A program made the position numbers and the translations under genes. Positions 8,820 through 15,899 of a stretch of 28,512 nt of DNA are shown here, one piece after another. This DNA comes from Gemmiger_A avium (GTDB lineage Bacteria > Bacillota > Clostridia > Oscillospirales > Ruminococcaceae). The notes beneath the pieces are model-generated. The model did not search any database. It saw only the letters and a list, made by a program, of their open reading frames with translations, and was not told the DNA's origin. Position 1 is the stretch's first letter. Every line of letters begins with the position of its first letter. The stretch is from assembly GCA_019114585.1 (NCBI GenBank), contig DXFE01000014.1, positions 1 to 28,512 on the forward strand, in the 5' to 3' direction.

Positions 8820-8864
8820 AAAGCGCCGTTCTTATTGGCATATTGCCAACAGGAACGGCGCTTT
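8820..8864 (-). terminator. Hairpin after the histidine kinase gene
   Basis: A 12-bp perfect outer stem (8820-8831 with 8853-8864) encloses a second 6-bp stem (8835-8840 with 8844-8849). It begins 10 bp after the kinase stop, and the minus strand continues TTTGTTTGTC. It is likely the terminator of the two-component unit. Confidence 0.65.
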
Positions 8865-8874
8865 GGGTTGTTTT

Positions 8875-10203
8875 TCACAGGGTGGTTTTTTTCTGGGGAA
8901 CCGGGATCAGCAGCTTGAGTTCAAACCAGCCGTCCCGCACCGACACGTCCACCTGGCCATCGTATTTCCGGGCGGAATACCGGATGCTCTTGATGCCGAA
9001 ACCATGGTAGGCGGCGTTGCCCTTGGTGGACAGGGGCAGGCCGTTTTCAAATTTCAGATCGCCCTCAAAGTAGTTTTCCACCTTGATGAGCACAAAGGCT
9101 TTCTGGCGGCTTACCGACACATGGATCAGCCGCTTGTCCCGGTCGGGCAGGCTGCGCACGCTCTCAATGGCGTTGTCCAGCGCATTGCCGAAGATGGTGC
9201 ACAGGTCCATGGTGTCCATAAAATTCAGCGCGCCGCCGTCCGCCACCACCGTCAGGGTGATGCCGTGCTTCTGGCAGTACAGGCTCTTGCCGGTGAACAC
9301 CGTATCCAGCACCGGGTTGCCGGTCTTGTTCTGGGCCTCGTACACCCGGATGTCCGCCTCCATCTCGTCCAGCCAGGCGTTGCGCTGGGCCGGGTCCGGC
9401 TCGGCCCGCAGGGCGGCGATCTGGTGTTTCAGGTCGTGGTACTTGCGGTTGATCAGGTCGATGCTCTCCCGGCTCTGCCGGTACTGGGCGTACTGGGTCT
9501 GCAGGATGTTCTGGATGGCGTTCAGCTCATACTTCACCCGCAGCTCGGCCCGCTGCACATGGTAGGCGTACAGGATGGCCATGCCCCCCAGATCCACCAG
9601 GGTGCGGGTATTGAAGATGTCCACCGCCAGGCTGCCGCCAAAGGGGTTATCGCTCCAGGCGTAGCTCAGGTTGCTCATGAAAAAGGCGCTCACCGTGATG
9701 GCGGCGGCGGCCCCCATCTCCCGGGAGGTGATCTGCAGATGCTCGTAATCCCCGCGGCGGCGGCTTTCCAGCCAGTACATCAGCAGATACACCCCGGCGT
9801 ACACCACCGCCGGCACCAGCACCCGCAGCGGCAGCGCCCAGCGGGGAACCATCTGCACGATATAGGTGTACAGCTGCCATTCCAGCGCGGCGGCAAACTC
9901 CGCCAGCATAAAGGCCCGGGCGCACAGGTACCCGGCCTCGGTAAGCGGGGCCCGGCCGCAGACGGCGATCATGGCCAGCATCCCGGCGGCCGCCAGGGCC
10001 ATGCAGGGCATCCACAAGGCCAGCGGCACATCGCCGGTCAGCTGCATAAACACGGCCTGCACCGCCAGAAACGCGGCGGCGCGGCCCCACAGCCTGGGGC
10101 CCTGCCGGCGGCGGGGCAGCTGCATCACATACACCAGGCAGGCCAGCCATTCGGCCAGGGCGGTGTGCAGCCGGGGAATATTCTCGATCAGATCCGGGTT
10201 CAT
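8875..10203 (-). CDS. AgrC-like sensor histidine kinase (GHKL type)
   Basis: A 442-residue membrane sensor kinase. The first ~215 residues hold about six hydrophobic segments and no large extracellular loop, as in AgrC/peptide-sensing kinases. A coiled dimerisation region follows (about 215-265) with the likely phospho-acceptor His256 in YHDLKHQ. The GHKL ATPase domain covers about 295-437, with the N box around GNALDNAIES (Asn340, Asn344) and the G box GFGIKS (401-406). The ATG at 10203 overlaps the regulator's stop by 4 bp (ATGA), with GAGGTGG upstream, so translation is coupled. No AgrD-like peptide or AgrB gene is visible nearby, so the signal is unknown. It probably phosphorylates the LytTR regulator encoded immediately upstream. 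Confidence 0.92.
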   Translation of the reverse strand: MNPDLIENIPRLHTALAEWLACLVYVMQLPRRRQGPRLWGRAAAFLAVQAVFMQLTGDVPLALWMPCMALAAAGMLAMIAVCGRAPLTEAGYLCARAFMLAEFAAALEWQLYTYIVQMVPRWALPLRVLVPAVVYAGVYLLMYWLESRRRGDYEHLQITSREMGAAAAITVSAFFMSNLSYAWSDNPFGGSLAVDIFNTRTLVDLGGMAILYAYHVQRAELRVKYELNAIQNILQTQYAQYRQSRESIDLINRKYHDLKHQIAALRAEPDPAQRNAWLDEMEADIRVYEAQNKTGNPVLDTVFTGKSLYCQKHGITLTVVADGGALNFMDTMDLCTIFGNALDNAIESVRSLPDRDKRLIHVSVSRQKAFVLIKVENYFEGDLKFENGLPLSTKGNAAYHGFGIKSIRYSARKYDGQVDVSVRDGWFELKLLIPVPQKKTTL

Positions 10204-10910
10204 TTGACCACCTCACCCACGTACCGGGTCAGGGCTTCCATGAAGTCGTTCTTGCGCCCCCGGCTGACCGGCAGCAGACGGCCCGCCACCTGGGCACAGC
10301 CGTCCCGCACGCTGTCCACATTTTCCAGGTTGACAAGGCAGCCTTTGTTGATGCGGAAAAAGCCCAGCGGCACCAGTTTTTCCTCCGCTTCCTTCATGGT
10401 GCCGGGCACAGTGATCTCCTCCCCGTCGGTGTGATAGGCCAGGTTGTGGCCCTGGCTCTCCACATACAGCAGGTGGGACACCTCCAGCTTGCGGCCGCCG
10501 CCGGGGCCGATCACCGTAATGAACCGGCGTTCCCGCTTCTTCATCCGGCCGATGGCCCGTTTGAGCCGCTGGCTGAAAGCAAAATAGCTCACCGGCTTGA
10601 GCACATAGTCCAGCGCGTCCACCGAATAGCCCCGGATGGCGTACTGGGCCATATTGGTGATGAAGATGATCACCACCTCCGGGTCGGACTGGCGGATGAT
10701 CTCGGCGGCGGTCATGCCGTCCATGAACTTCATCTGCACATCCAGCAGGATGATGTCATAGTCGGGCTTGTAATTCAGGGCGATCTCGTCCCCGTCGGAA
10801 AAGCAAACGGTCTGGATCGGCTGGTTGTTTTCGGCCGCGTAGCGCTGCAGGAACTGTTCCAGCTGACGGGCGTATTCCGGTTCGTCCTCCACAATGGCGA
10901 TGCGGATCAC
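10200..10910 (-). CDS. LytTR-family response regulator
   Basis: A 236-residue transcription factor. The receiver domain spans about 1-120, with acidic residues EDE at 8-10, the phosphorylated Asp57 in LLDVQM, and a conserved lysine in YVLKPVSY. The C-terminal LytTR DNA-binding domain spans about 132-236, with EVSHLLYVES and the R-I-N-K-G-C-L-V-N-L block. LytTR proteins bind paired direct repeats. The start is a GTG at 10910, chosen because AAAGGAGGA lies 7 nt upstream and the protein then begins directly at the receiver (VIRIAIVEDEP). It is the first gene of the two-component unit and has a strong promoter. Targets are unknown; the neighbouring GH3 gene and the tandem repeat at 18271 are candidates. 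Confidence 0.94.
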   Translation of the reverse strand: MIRIAIVEDEPEYARQLEQFLQRYAAENNQPIQTVCFSDGDEIALNYKPDYDIILLDVQMKFMDGMTAAEIIRQSDPEVVIIFITNMAQYAIRGYSVDALDYVLKPVSYFAFSQRLKRAIGRMKKRERRFITVIGPGGGRKLEVSHLLYVESQGHNLAYHTDGEEITVPGTMKEAEEKLVPLGFFRINKGCLVNLENVDSVRDGCAQVAGRLLPVSRGRKNDFMEALTRYVGEVVK

Positions 10911-10971
10911 CGCGTTCTCCTCCTTTTTGCGGCCGGTGCCGCCAGATTCGCGCCTAGCAATACATATCTTT

Positions 10972-11000
10972 ATTATACGGAGGGATACCCGCAATTTCAA
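10972..11000 (-). promoter_or_regulatory. Sigma-A promoter of the two-component unit
   Basis: TTGAAA (11000-10995), a 17-bp spacer and TATAAT (10977-10972) on the minus strand, about 60 bp before the GTG of the response regulator. Confidence 0.85.
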
Positions 11001-11044
11001 CCCGCCGCACATCGCATATCTGCATGTTCCGGGGCGCAAAACGC

Positions 11045-11074
11045 AAAGGCCGCGCCCGGAGGGGCGCGGCCTTT
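11045..11074 (-). terminator. Terminator after the flavodoxin gene
   Basis: A perfect 13-bp stem (11045-11057 with 11062-11074) with a GGAG loop, followed on the minus strand by GCGTTTTGC. It lies 55 bp after the flavodoxin stop. Confidence 0.75.
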
Positions 11075-11129
11075 ACGCATGGAAAGGTGCACAAAATGGG
11101 AGGAAGAATAGCAGAATCAAAGGCGGCCG

Positions 11130-11555
11130 TCAGCCGGCCAGCTTTGCGCCCAGGGCGCGGCACTGTTCCAGTGCGTCCGCGTCGGGGGCGTCGTAAACGG
11201 CCAGGCCGTCGGCACACAGGGCCGCGCCCGCCGCCTGGCAGCGCAGCTGCCAGTCCTGCATCCACTGGCCCTCGGCCCAGGAATAGGACCCGAAGATGGC
11301 CAGCGGACGGCCGTTCAGCGAGGGCTCCAGCGCGGTGAAGAACGGCTCGAACTCGGTCTCCTCCAGCTGCTCGGACCCCATGGCCGGGCAGCCCAGCGCC
11401 AGCGCGTCGTAGCCCAGCGCGTCGGCGGCGGACACCGCGCTCACCGGCAGCAGCGCCGCGTCGGCCCCGGCGGCTTTCGCCCCCTCGCAGACGGCCTGCG
11501 CCATCGCCTCGGTGTTGCCGGTGCCGGACCAGTAGATAACAGCGATCTTCTTCAT
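11130..11555 (-). CDS. Short-chain flavodoxin
   Basis: A 141-residue FMN electron carrier. The phosphate loop is SGTGNTEAMA (residues 10-19), and the FGSYSWAEGQWMQDW stretch is the second FMN-binding loop of clostridial short-chain flavodoxins. Flavodoxin replaces ferredoxin when iron is short. The ATG at 11555 has AAGGAGGG upstream. It lies 37 bp after the DUF3793 gene and before a terminator, so it is the second gene of a unit whose promoter carries two DtxR-like palindromes. That fits an iron-starvation role, though the regulator itself is not in the window. Confidence 0.92.
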   Translation of the reverse strand: MKKIAVIYWSGTGNTEAMAQAVCEGAKAAGADAALLPVSAVSAADALGYDALALGCPAMGSEQLEETEFEPFFTALEPSLNGRPLAIFGSYSWAEGQWMQDWQLRCQAAGAALCADGLAVYDAPDADALEQCRALGAKLAG

Positions 11556-11592
11556 GGATAAACCCTCCTTGCAGGTGTTGTATAGGGGGCGC

Positions 11593-12204
11593 TCAGCCCG
11601 CCAGACGGCGGCGCAGGGTATCCCCCCCGGCCAGCGCCCCGCAGAGCCGGGCGCGGCAGTCGTCGTATAAGGTGAACCGGCGGCGGGCCCGGTCCACATC
11701 GGTGTAGACCTTCCAGTAGCCGCACAGGCGGCAGTCCCGCCCGCCGCTGCGGCAGAAGCCGATCACGTCCCCCGCCGGATAGCCCAGGAACAGGCCGATC
11801 ACGTGGGGAAACGCCCCGCCCCCGGCCAGCCGCCCGGCCAGCCAGTCCAGCCGGGGCTCCACCCCGCCCTCGGGGCAGCCCGCCCGCCGCAGCAGGTCGG
11901 CCGCGCCGGGACGGCGCAGCGCCCGGGCCAGCATCGCCGGCCGGTAGACCAGCAGCAGCCAGCGTTCCCGGCAGGTACAAAGCAGCCGCAGCCGCACGCC
12001 CCGGGGTTCCAGCCAGCGGCGGCATCCCGCCAGCAGGCCGGGCAGCGCCGGTACCCGCCGGCGGCAGACCGACACCAGATTGGCCGGTTTGCAGCCCAGC
12101 AGCACCGGGGCGCAGTGTTCCGCCAGCAGGCTGTCCAGGGCACAGGGCGGCCCTGCCTGCGGGCTGGCCGCGCCATCCGGGCACAGCGGCGTACAGCGGA
12201 TCAT
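11593..12204 (-). CDS. DUF3793 family protein
   Basis: A 203-residue soluble protein of unknown function. It matches the DUF3793 pattern by eye: an early KPANLVS (residues 39-45), a central LLVYRP block, then GLFLGYPAGDVIGF and GYWKVYTDVDRA near the C-terminus, with a late cysteine. It contains many cysteines (for example CxxC at 75-78 region, CRLCGYWK), which could bind a metal; that is inference. DUF3793 genes are often beside flavodoxin or ferrous-iron transport genes in clostridia. The ATG at 12204 has AAAGGAG upstream. It is the first gene after the promoter at 12390-12418 and two palindromes, and it precedes flavodoxin. Confidence 0.8.
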   Translation of the reverse strand: MIRCTPLCPDGAASPQAGPPCALDSLLAEHCAPVLLGCKPANLVSVCRRRVPALPGLLAGCRRWLEPRGVRLRLLCTCRERWLLLVYRPAMLARALRRPGAADLLRRAGCPEGGVEPRLDWLAGRLAGGGAFPHVIGLFLGYPAGDVIGFCRSGGRDCRLCGYWKVYTDVDRARRRFTLYDDCRARLCGALAGGDTLRRRLAG

Positions 12205-12251
12205 GGCGGCTCCTTTCCGGGCAGGCGGAAGGTGTTCCCCTGCCCCGTCAA

Positions 12252-12267
12252 GTTAGTTTTATCTAAC
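12252..12267. promoter_or_regulatory. DtxR-like palindrome, box 1
   Basis: GTTAG-N6-CTAAC in the 5' leader of the DUF3793-flavodoxin transcript, 48 bp before the start codon. It is the same design as boxes at 12361 and 13715. Confidence 0.6.
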
Positions 12268-12360
12268 CACCAGCCCGCAAAAAGCGCGCTCTTGCACAGC
12301 GCGCGGTTGCGGGCCTCGAAGCGGCTGCCCCGCCGGGCTGGGGGGGAAGATCCGCCCGGC

Positions 12361-12378
12361 AGTTAGCCTCGTCTAACT
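12361..12378. promoter_or_regulatory. DtxR-like palindrome, box 2
   Basis: A perfect AGTTAG-N6-CTAACT palindrome, 12 bp downstream of the -10 and so at the start of the transcript. A repressor here would block initiation. The arm resembles the TTAG...CTAA core of iron-dependent DtxR/IdeR sites. Confidence 0.7.
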
Positions 12379-12389
12379 TCGATGGCCAT

Positions 12390-12418
12390 ACTATACCACA
12401 CCAGTATAGGTTTGTCAA
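12390..12418 (-). promoter_or_regulatory. Sigma-A promoter of DUF3793-flavodoxin
   Basis: Consensus TTGACA (12418-12413), a 17-bp spacer and TATAGT (12395-12390) on the minus strand. It starts immediately after the terminator of the preceding unit. Confidence 0.88.
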
Positions 12419-12429
12419 CACCTTTTTGC

Positions 12430-12463
12430 AAAAAAGGCCCGGCGCGCTGATTCACGCGCCGGG
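12430..12463 (-). terminator. Terminator of the DJ-1 unit
   Basis: A 9-bp GC stem (12438-12446 with 12455-12463) followed on the minus strand by a run of six T (12435-12430). It begins 10 bp after the stop of the small membrane protein gene. Confidence 0.87.
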
Positions 12464-12473
12464 TCTTATCCGG

Positions 12474-12896
12474 TTATCGTCTCTCCCGCAGCTTGCAGCC
12501 GGCCAACGAGGCCGCCGCCAGCAGCAGAAAACATATTGTGTACAGCACGATCGGGAAGGACGCCCACGGTGCCAGGCTGGCCCCCAGATGGAGCAGCGGC
12601 AGATAATACAGCTGCGTCCAGGCCCCCAGGCCGCCCCAGTAGGCGCCGAACATCAGTTCCTGCACCCCCAGCAGCACCAGGATCACCGCGGGGATCAGAT
12701 TCATCCGCAGCACGATCTGCCCGGTTTTCGCCAGCCTGCCCCGGAACCAGAAGGCCAGCGCCCCCCAAAGAACCAGCATGACCACCGCGATCGGCAGAAG
12801 CGGCGGCACCCTTTCCGGATTTGCCATCATGTACCCGTTCAGCAGCCCGCCCAGCACAAACGGCGTCAGCCCGGCGGCCAGCGGCAGCAGCTTCAT
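12474..12896 (-). CDS. Small four-helix membrane protein, unknown
   Basis: A 140-residue integral membrane protein with about four hydrophobic segments: roughly 5-24, 31-51, 63-84 and 108-132. I recognise no family. The first segment (LTPFVLGGLLNGYMMANPERVPPLLPIA in outline) and the central RMNLIPAVILVLLGVQELMFG region look like clostridial small membrane proteins of unknown role. The ATG at 12896 has AAGGAAGGGAG upstream. It starts 16 bp after the stop of the DJ-1 gene and ends at a terminator, so it is the second gene of that unit. Confidence 0.8.
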   Translation of the reverse strand: MKLLPLAAGLTPFVLGGLLNGYMMANPERVPPLLPIAVVMLVLWGALAFWFRGRLAKTGQIVLRMNLIPAVILVLLGVQELMFGAYWGGLGAWTQLYYLPLLHLGASLAPWASFPIVLYTICFLLLAAASLAGCKLRERR

Positions 12897-12912
12897 AGAC
12901 CGGCTCCCTTCC

Positions 12913-13464
12913 TTATCCCTTGTACACGATCGCCTTTTGTACCTGGTCGGCCTTGTCCTGACCCTCCAGCCGGGCGATCAGGGCCAGCGCAAAGGGGATC
13001 CCCGCGCCCAGGGCCCGGCCGGTGATGATCTGGTCGGTCACCGCCACGTCGGCGTCCTGCATATGGGCCGCGGGCATGTAGTGCTCAAAGCCCGGATAGC
13101 AGACCGCCTCCCGCCCGTCCAGCAGGCCCATGCGGCCCAGCACGCTGGGGGCGGCGCAGATCGCCGCCACCTGCTTGCCCGCCGCCAGCTGGCGGCGCAC
13201 CGCGCCGGTCACCAGTTCGCTGGCCGCCAGGTTCTCGGTGCCCTGGCCGCCGCCCGGCAGCACCAGCATGTCAAACCCGTCCAGATCCAGTTCGGCCGCC
13301 ACCGCGTCCGCCTGCAGGCGGATACCATGGCTGCTGCACACCTGGGTGTCCTCGTTCAGCCCGGCGGTGGTCACCTCCACCCCGGCCCGCCGCAGCAGAT
13401 CCACCGCCAGCAGACCTTCGCACTCCTCAAATCCATCCGCCAGAAATACGCATACCTTGCTCAT
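12913..13464 (-). CDS. DJ-1/PfpI family protein
   Basis: A 183-residue soluble protein of the DJ-1/ThiJ/PfpI superfamily. Members act as glyoxalase-like or deglycase-like stress proteins, though the precise reaction is debated. The N-terminal block ADGFEECE carries the conserved glutamate; VLPGGGQGTENL and the nucleophile elbow ICAAPSVLG, with its reactive cysteine, follow; YPGFE comes after. Length is typical. The ATG at 13464 has GGGAGGT upstream; the open frame extends to 13608 but that part is non-conserved and runs through a promoter and hairpin. It is followed by a small membrane protein gene. Upstream lie two promoters, one of them with a DtxR-like box. Confidence 0.92.
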   Translation of the reverse strand: MSKVCVFLADGFEECEGLLAVDLLRRAGVEVTTAGLNEDTQVCSSHGIRLQADAVAAELDLDGFDMLVLPGGGQGTENLAASELVTGAVRRQLAAGKQVAAICAAPSVLGRMGLLDGREAVCYPGFEHYMPAAHMQDADVAVTDQIITGRALGAGIPFALALIARLEGQDKADQVQKAIVYKG

Positions 13465-13509
13465 TGTCCCATACCTCCCGGTTGCCGCCGCGGCGGCGCG
13501 TTTTTCTTT

Positions 13510-13538
13510 ATTGTAGCCTTTCCGCCGGGCAAAAACAA
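13510..13538 (-). promoter_or_regulatory. Proximal promoter of the DJ-1 unit
   Basis: TTGTTT (13538-13533), a 17-bp spacer and TACAAT (13515-13510) on the minus strand, about 45 bp before the ATG. It is moderate in quality and lies just past the 16-bp hairpin. Confidence 0.55.
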
Positions 13539-13548
13539 GGCCGGATAT

Positions 13549-13587
13549 ACAGCAGCGCCCCGGCCTGACCAGCCGGGGCGCTGCTGT
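13549..13587. terminator. Strong hairpin in the DJ-1 upstream region
   Basis: A perfect 16-bp stem (13549-13564 with 13572-13587) with a 7-nt loop. On the minus strand it is followed by TATATCC and, 11 nt later, by TTGTTTTT. It separates the distal, box-bearing promoter from the proximal one and may terminate or attenuate that transcript. The T-run is not adjacent, so this is uncertain. Confidence 0.5.
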
Positions 13588-13714
13588 AAAAAGGAGCAGA
13601 AAGACCACAGGCGCCGCCCGCCCTCCGCCTGGCCGGGTATGGGAGCGACCCGGCCAAACGGTGCGTGCCGGACGTACCGGCGCCGCGAGAACCAGACGGT
13701 GTACCGTCCTCGCA

Positions 13715-13732
13715 AGTTAGTCTCAACTAACT
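13715..13732. promoter_or_regulatory. DtxR-like palindrome, box 3
   Basis: A perfect AGTTAG-N6-CTAACT palindrome, 9 bp downstream of the -10 at 13741-13746. It has the same arms, spacing and position relative to its promoter as box 2, so the same repressor probably controls both. Confidence 0.7.
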
Positions 13733-13740
13733 ATAGCTAC

Positions 13741-13769
13741 AGTATACCCTATCTAATCCGGCCTGTCAA
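13741..13769 (-). promoter_or_regulatory. Distal, box-controlled promoter
   Basis: TTGACA (13769-13764), a 17-bp spacer and TATACT (13746-13741) on the minus strand. Its start point would lie near 13734, 270 bp before the DJ-1 ATG, leaving a long leader or a separate small RNA. Confidence 0.85.
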
Positions 13770-13787
13770 GGGTTTTTGCGGCGCGGG

Positions 13788-13816
13788 TTGCGGCAGGGGG
13801 CAAAATGCGATACAAT
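13788..13816 (+). promoter_or_regulatory. Promoter of UDP-glucose dehydrogenase
   Basis: TTGCGG (13788-13793), a 17-bp spacer and TACAAT (13811-13816), about 54 bp before the ATG at 13870. It is divergent from the box 3 promoter, with -35 elements 18 bp apart. The whole 13465-13869 stretch therefore holds three promoters, one palindrome and one hairpin, and no convincing coding region. Confidence 0.6.
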
Positions 13817-13869
13817 GAGAGCAAACCGGGGCGCTGCGCGCGCCCCCGATCTTGCAAGAGGTGCCGACT

Positions 13870-15093
13870 ATGGAACAATCGTATCGCATCGCGGTGGCGG
13901 GCATCGGCTACGTGGGCCTGGCCAACGCGATCTTACTGGCGCAGCACAACGCGGTAACGGCGGTGGACGTGCTGCCGCAGCGGGTGCAGGCGCTGAACGA
14001 ACGGCGCAGCCCCATCGCGGACAAGGAGGCCCAGGAGTACCTGTCCGGGCACGAGCTGGACCTGCGGGCCACCACCAACGGGGACGAGGCCTACCGGGAC
14101 GCGGATTTCCTGATCATCAGCACCCCCACCAACTACGACCCGGACCAGAACTATTTTGACACCTCCTCGGTGGAGCAGGTGATCGAGCAGGCGCTGGCCT
14201 GCGGCAGCCGGGCCACCATCGTGGTCAAGTCCACGGTGCCGGTGGGCTACACCGCCCGCCTGACCGAAAAATACGGCGAGCGGTTCTTGTTCAGCCCGGA
14301 ATTCCTGCGGGAGGGCAAGGCCCTGTACGACAACCTGTGGCCCAGCCGGATCGTGGTGGGCGCGCCGGAGGGCAACGAAAAATTGCAGGCGGCGGCCCGC
14401 ACCTTTGCCGGGCTGCTGGCCGGCGGCGCGCTGAAACAGGACGTGCCCCAGCTGTTCACGGCGCTCACCGAGGCGGAGGCCATCAAGCTGTTTGCCAACA
14501 CCTACCTGGCCCTGCGGGTGAGTTATTTCAATGAGCTGGACACCTACGCGGAGGTGCACGGCCTGAACACCCGGCAGATCATCGAGGGGGTGGGGCTGGA
14601 CCCGCGGATCGGCAGCCATTACAACAACCCCAGTTTCGGCTACGGCGGCTACTGCCTGCCCAAGGACACCAAGCAGCTGCTGGCCAACTACCGGGACGTG
14701 CCGGAAAACCTGATCGAAGCCATCGTGGCCTCCAACCGCACCCGCAAGGACTTCATTGCCGAGCAGATCCTGAAAAAGGCGGGCTGGGCCCCGGCGGCGG
14801 GCGGCGCGGCCCCCACCATCGGCATCTGGCGGCTGACCATGAAGAGCGGGTCGGACAACTTCCGCCAGAGCGCCATCCAGGGCATCATGAAGCGGCTGAA
14901 AGCCCAGGGCGCCACCGTGATCGTCTACGAGCCCATTCTGGAGGACGGCAGCGAATTCTACGGCAGCCGGGTGGTGAACGATCCGGCCGCCTTCAAGGCC
15001 GCCAGCGCGGTGATCGTGGCCAACCGCATGACCGACGAGCTGGCCGACGTGGCCGCCAAGGTCTACACCCGGGACATCTACGGCCGGGACTGA
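13870..15093 (+). CDS. ugd: UDP-glucose 6-dehydrogenase
   Basis: A 407-residue enzyme that oxidises UDP-glucose to UDP-glucuronate with two NAD+, feeding capsule or other surface polysaccharides. The N-terminal Rossmann motif is GIGYVG (residues 11-16), and STPTNYD and KSTVPVG are typical cofactor and substrate blocks. FSPEFLREGKALYDNL is a family signature. The catalytic cysteine is Cys262 in FGYGGYCLPKDTKQL, and a C-terminal UDP-binding domain follows. The length fits the short bacterial form. The ATG at 13870 with AAGAGGTG upstream is preferred over a TTG at 13852. It is followed by a strong terminator. It may act with the glycan genes at the left end, but it is transcribed alone. Confidence 0.95.
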   Translation: MEQSYRIAVAGIGYVGLANAILLAQHNAVTAVDVLPQRVQALNERRSPIADKEAQEYLSGHELDLRATTNGDEAYRDADFLIISTPTNYDPDQNYFDTSSVEQVIEQALACGSRATIVVKSTVPVGYTARLTEKYGERFLFSPEFLREGKALYDNLWPSRIVVGAPEGNEKLQAAARTFAGLLAGGALKQDVPQLFTALTEAEAIKLFANTYLALRVSYFNELDTYAEVHGLNTRQIIEGVGLDPRIGSHYNNPSFGYGGYCLPKDTKQLLANYRDVPENLIEAIVASNRTRKDFIAEQILKKAGWAPAAGGAAPTIGIWRLTMKSGSDNFRQSAIQGIMKRLKAQGATVIVYEPILEDGSEFYGSRVVNDPAAFKAASAVIVANRMTDELADVAAKVYTRDIYGRD

Positions 15094-15106
15094 ACCAGCC
15101 AAAGGC

Positions 15107-15144
15107 GCGGGCGGGCAGGAACTGCATTCCTGCCCGCCCGCTTT
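15107..15144 (+). terminator. Terminator after ugd
   Basis: A perfect 15-bp stem (15107-15121 with 15127-15141) with a 5-nt loop, followed by TTT. The T-run is short, so some read-through into the MarR gene, which shows no promoter of its own, is likely. Confidence 0.75.
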
Positions 15145-15177
15145 GCCCCCTATTCCCACCCATCGGAGAAACAGCAG

Positions 15178-15639
15178 ATGAAACGTATGGAACTGATGCA
15201 GCGCTATCTGGAGCAAAAGCACCGCGCCACCCTTGTGCACGAACAATACCTGAACACCCAGCGGGAGTACGCCCCCGGCACCGCTTTGTATATGCGGGAG
15301 ATTCATTTTCTTGTGGCGCTGGGGCCGGACGGCCCGGCCTCGGTCAGCAGCCTGGCGCAAAAGCTGGAGGTGACCCTGGGCGCGGTGTCCCAGATGGCCG
15401 CCCGGCTGGAGAAAAAGGGCTGCGTCACCCGCACCCCCGACCCGAAAAACCGGCGGCGCACCCTGGTGTCCCTCACCGAAGAAGGCCAGCGGCTGTACCG
15501 GGAACACCTGGACTATGACCAGGCCAATCTTGCCCGGCTGGCCGCCTATTTCTCTGACTTTTCGGACGCGGAACTTCAGCGGCTGATCGACGCTGAAATC
15601 GTCTTTCAGCAGGCGTTGCGCCGTCATGTTCCGGAATAA
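15178..15639 (+). CDS. MarR-family transcriptional regulator
   Basis: A 153-residue winged-helix dimer. The recognition region SVSSLAQKLEVTLGAVSQM (about 54-73) is the helix-turn-helix, and DPKNRRRTLVSLTEEG (83-98) is the wing that defines the MarR fold. Terminal helices (about 1-35 and 105-150) form the dimer. The ATG at 15178 has GGAGA upstream. Between the ugd terminator and this start there is no room for a good promoter, so expression probably depends on read-through. It is followed by a terminator and the broken fumarate-reductase-like gene. No operator could be assigned; the palindrome GTAGCTAC at 15739-15746 is one weak candidate. Confidence 0.92.
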   Translation: MKRMELMQRYLEQKHRATLVHEQYLNTQREYAPGTALYMREIHFLVALGPDGPASVSSLAQKLEVTLGAVSQMAARLEKKGCVTRTPDPKNRRRTLVSLTEEGQRLYREHLDYDQANLARLAAYFSDFSDAELQRLIDAEIVFQQALRRHVPE

Positions 15640-15661
15640 CAGACAAGTTATATAAAAAACA

Positions 15662-15707
15662 ATCCCCGTTGTTGTGGCATTTGCCGGTGGACAACGGGGA
15701 TCGTTTT
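15662..15707 (+). terminator. Terminator after the MarR gene
   Basis: An 11-bp stem (15662-15672 with 15691-15701) with an 18-nt loop, followed by CGTTTTGTG. It begins 22 bp after the stop. The loop is long, but stem and T-run fit. Confidence 0.7.
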
Positions 15708-15734
15708 GTGTGGAATAACTTTAGCATCTAAATA
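15706..15734 (+). promoter_or_regulatory. Possible promoter of the broken flavoprotein gene
   Basis: TTGTGT (15706-15711), a 17-bp spacer and TAAATA (15729-15734). It overlaps the tail of the preceding terminator and leaves a leader of about 155 nt. Quality is weak; a palindrome GTAGCTAC (15739-15746) follows. Confidence 0.35.
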
Positions 15735-15899
15735 TTCAGTAGCTACATAAATTTGTGCGCAGCGGGGCGGCCACCCGCTGCCTGCAAACCCGATGGGGCG
15801 CGCCAGTTTCTTGCGGGCCGTTCTGGCTCCGGCATACCGCCGTCCGGCGGCCGGGCGCGCCGGTGAACCTGCATCGTACACAACACAGGAGAGAAACCA

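Noticed and set aside
13508..13726. Minus-strand small open frames in the DJ-1 upstream region
   Set aside because: They need TTG starts without a ribosome site, and they run through the hairpin and the proximal promoter.
13933..15627. Long minus-strand frame across ugd and the MarR gene
   Set aside because: It covers two well-supported plus-strand genes and a terminator, and its translation has no known motif.
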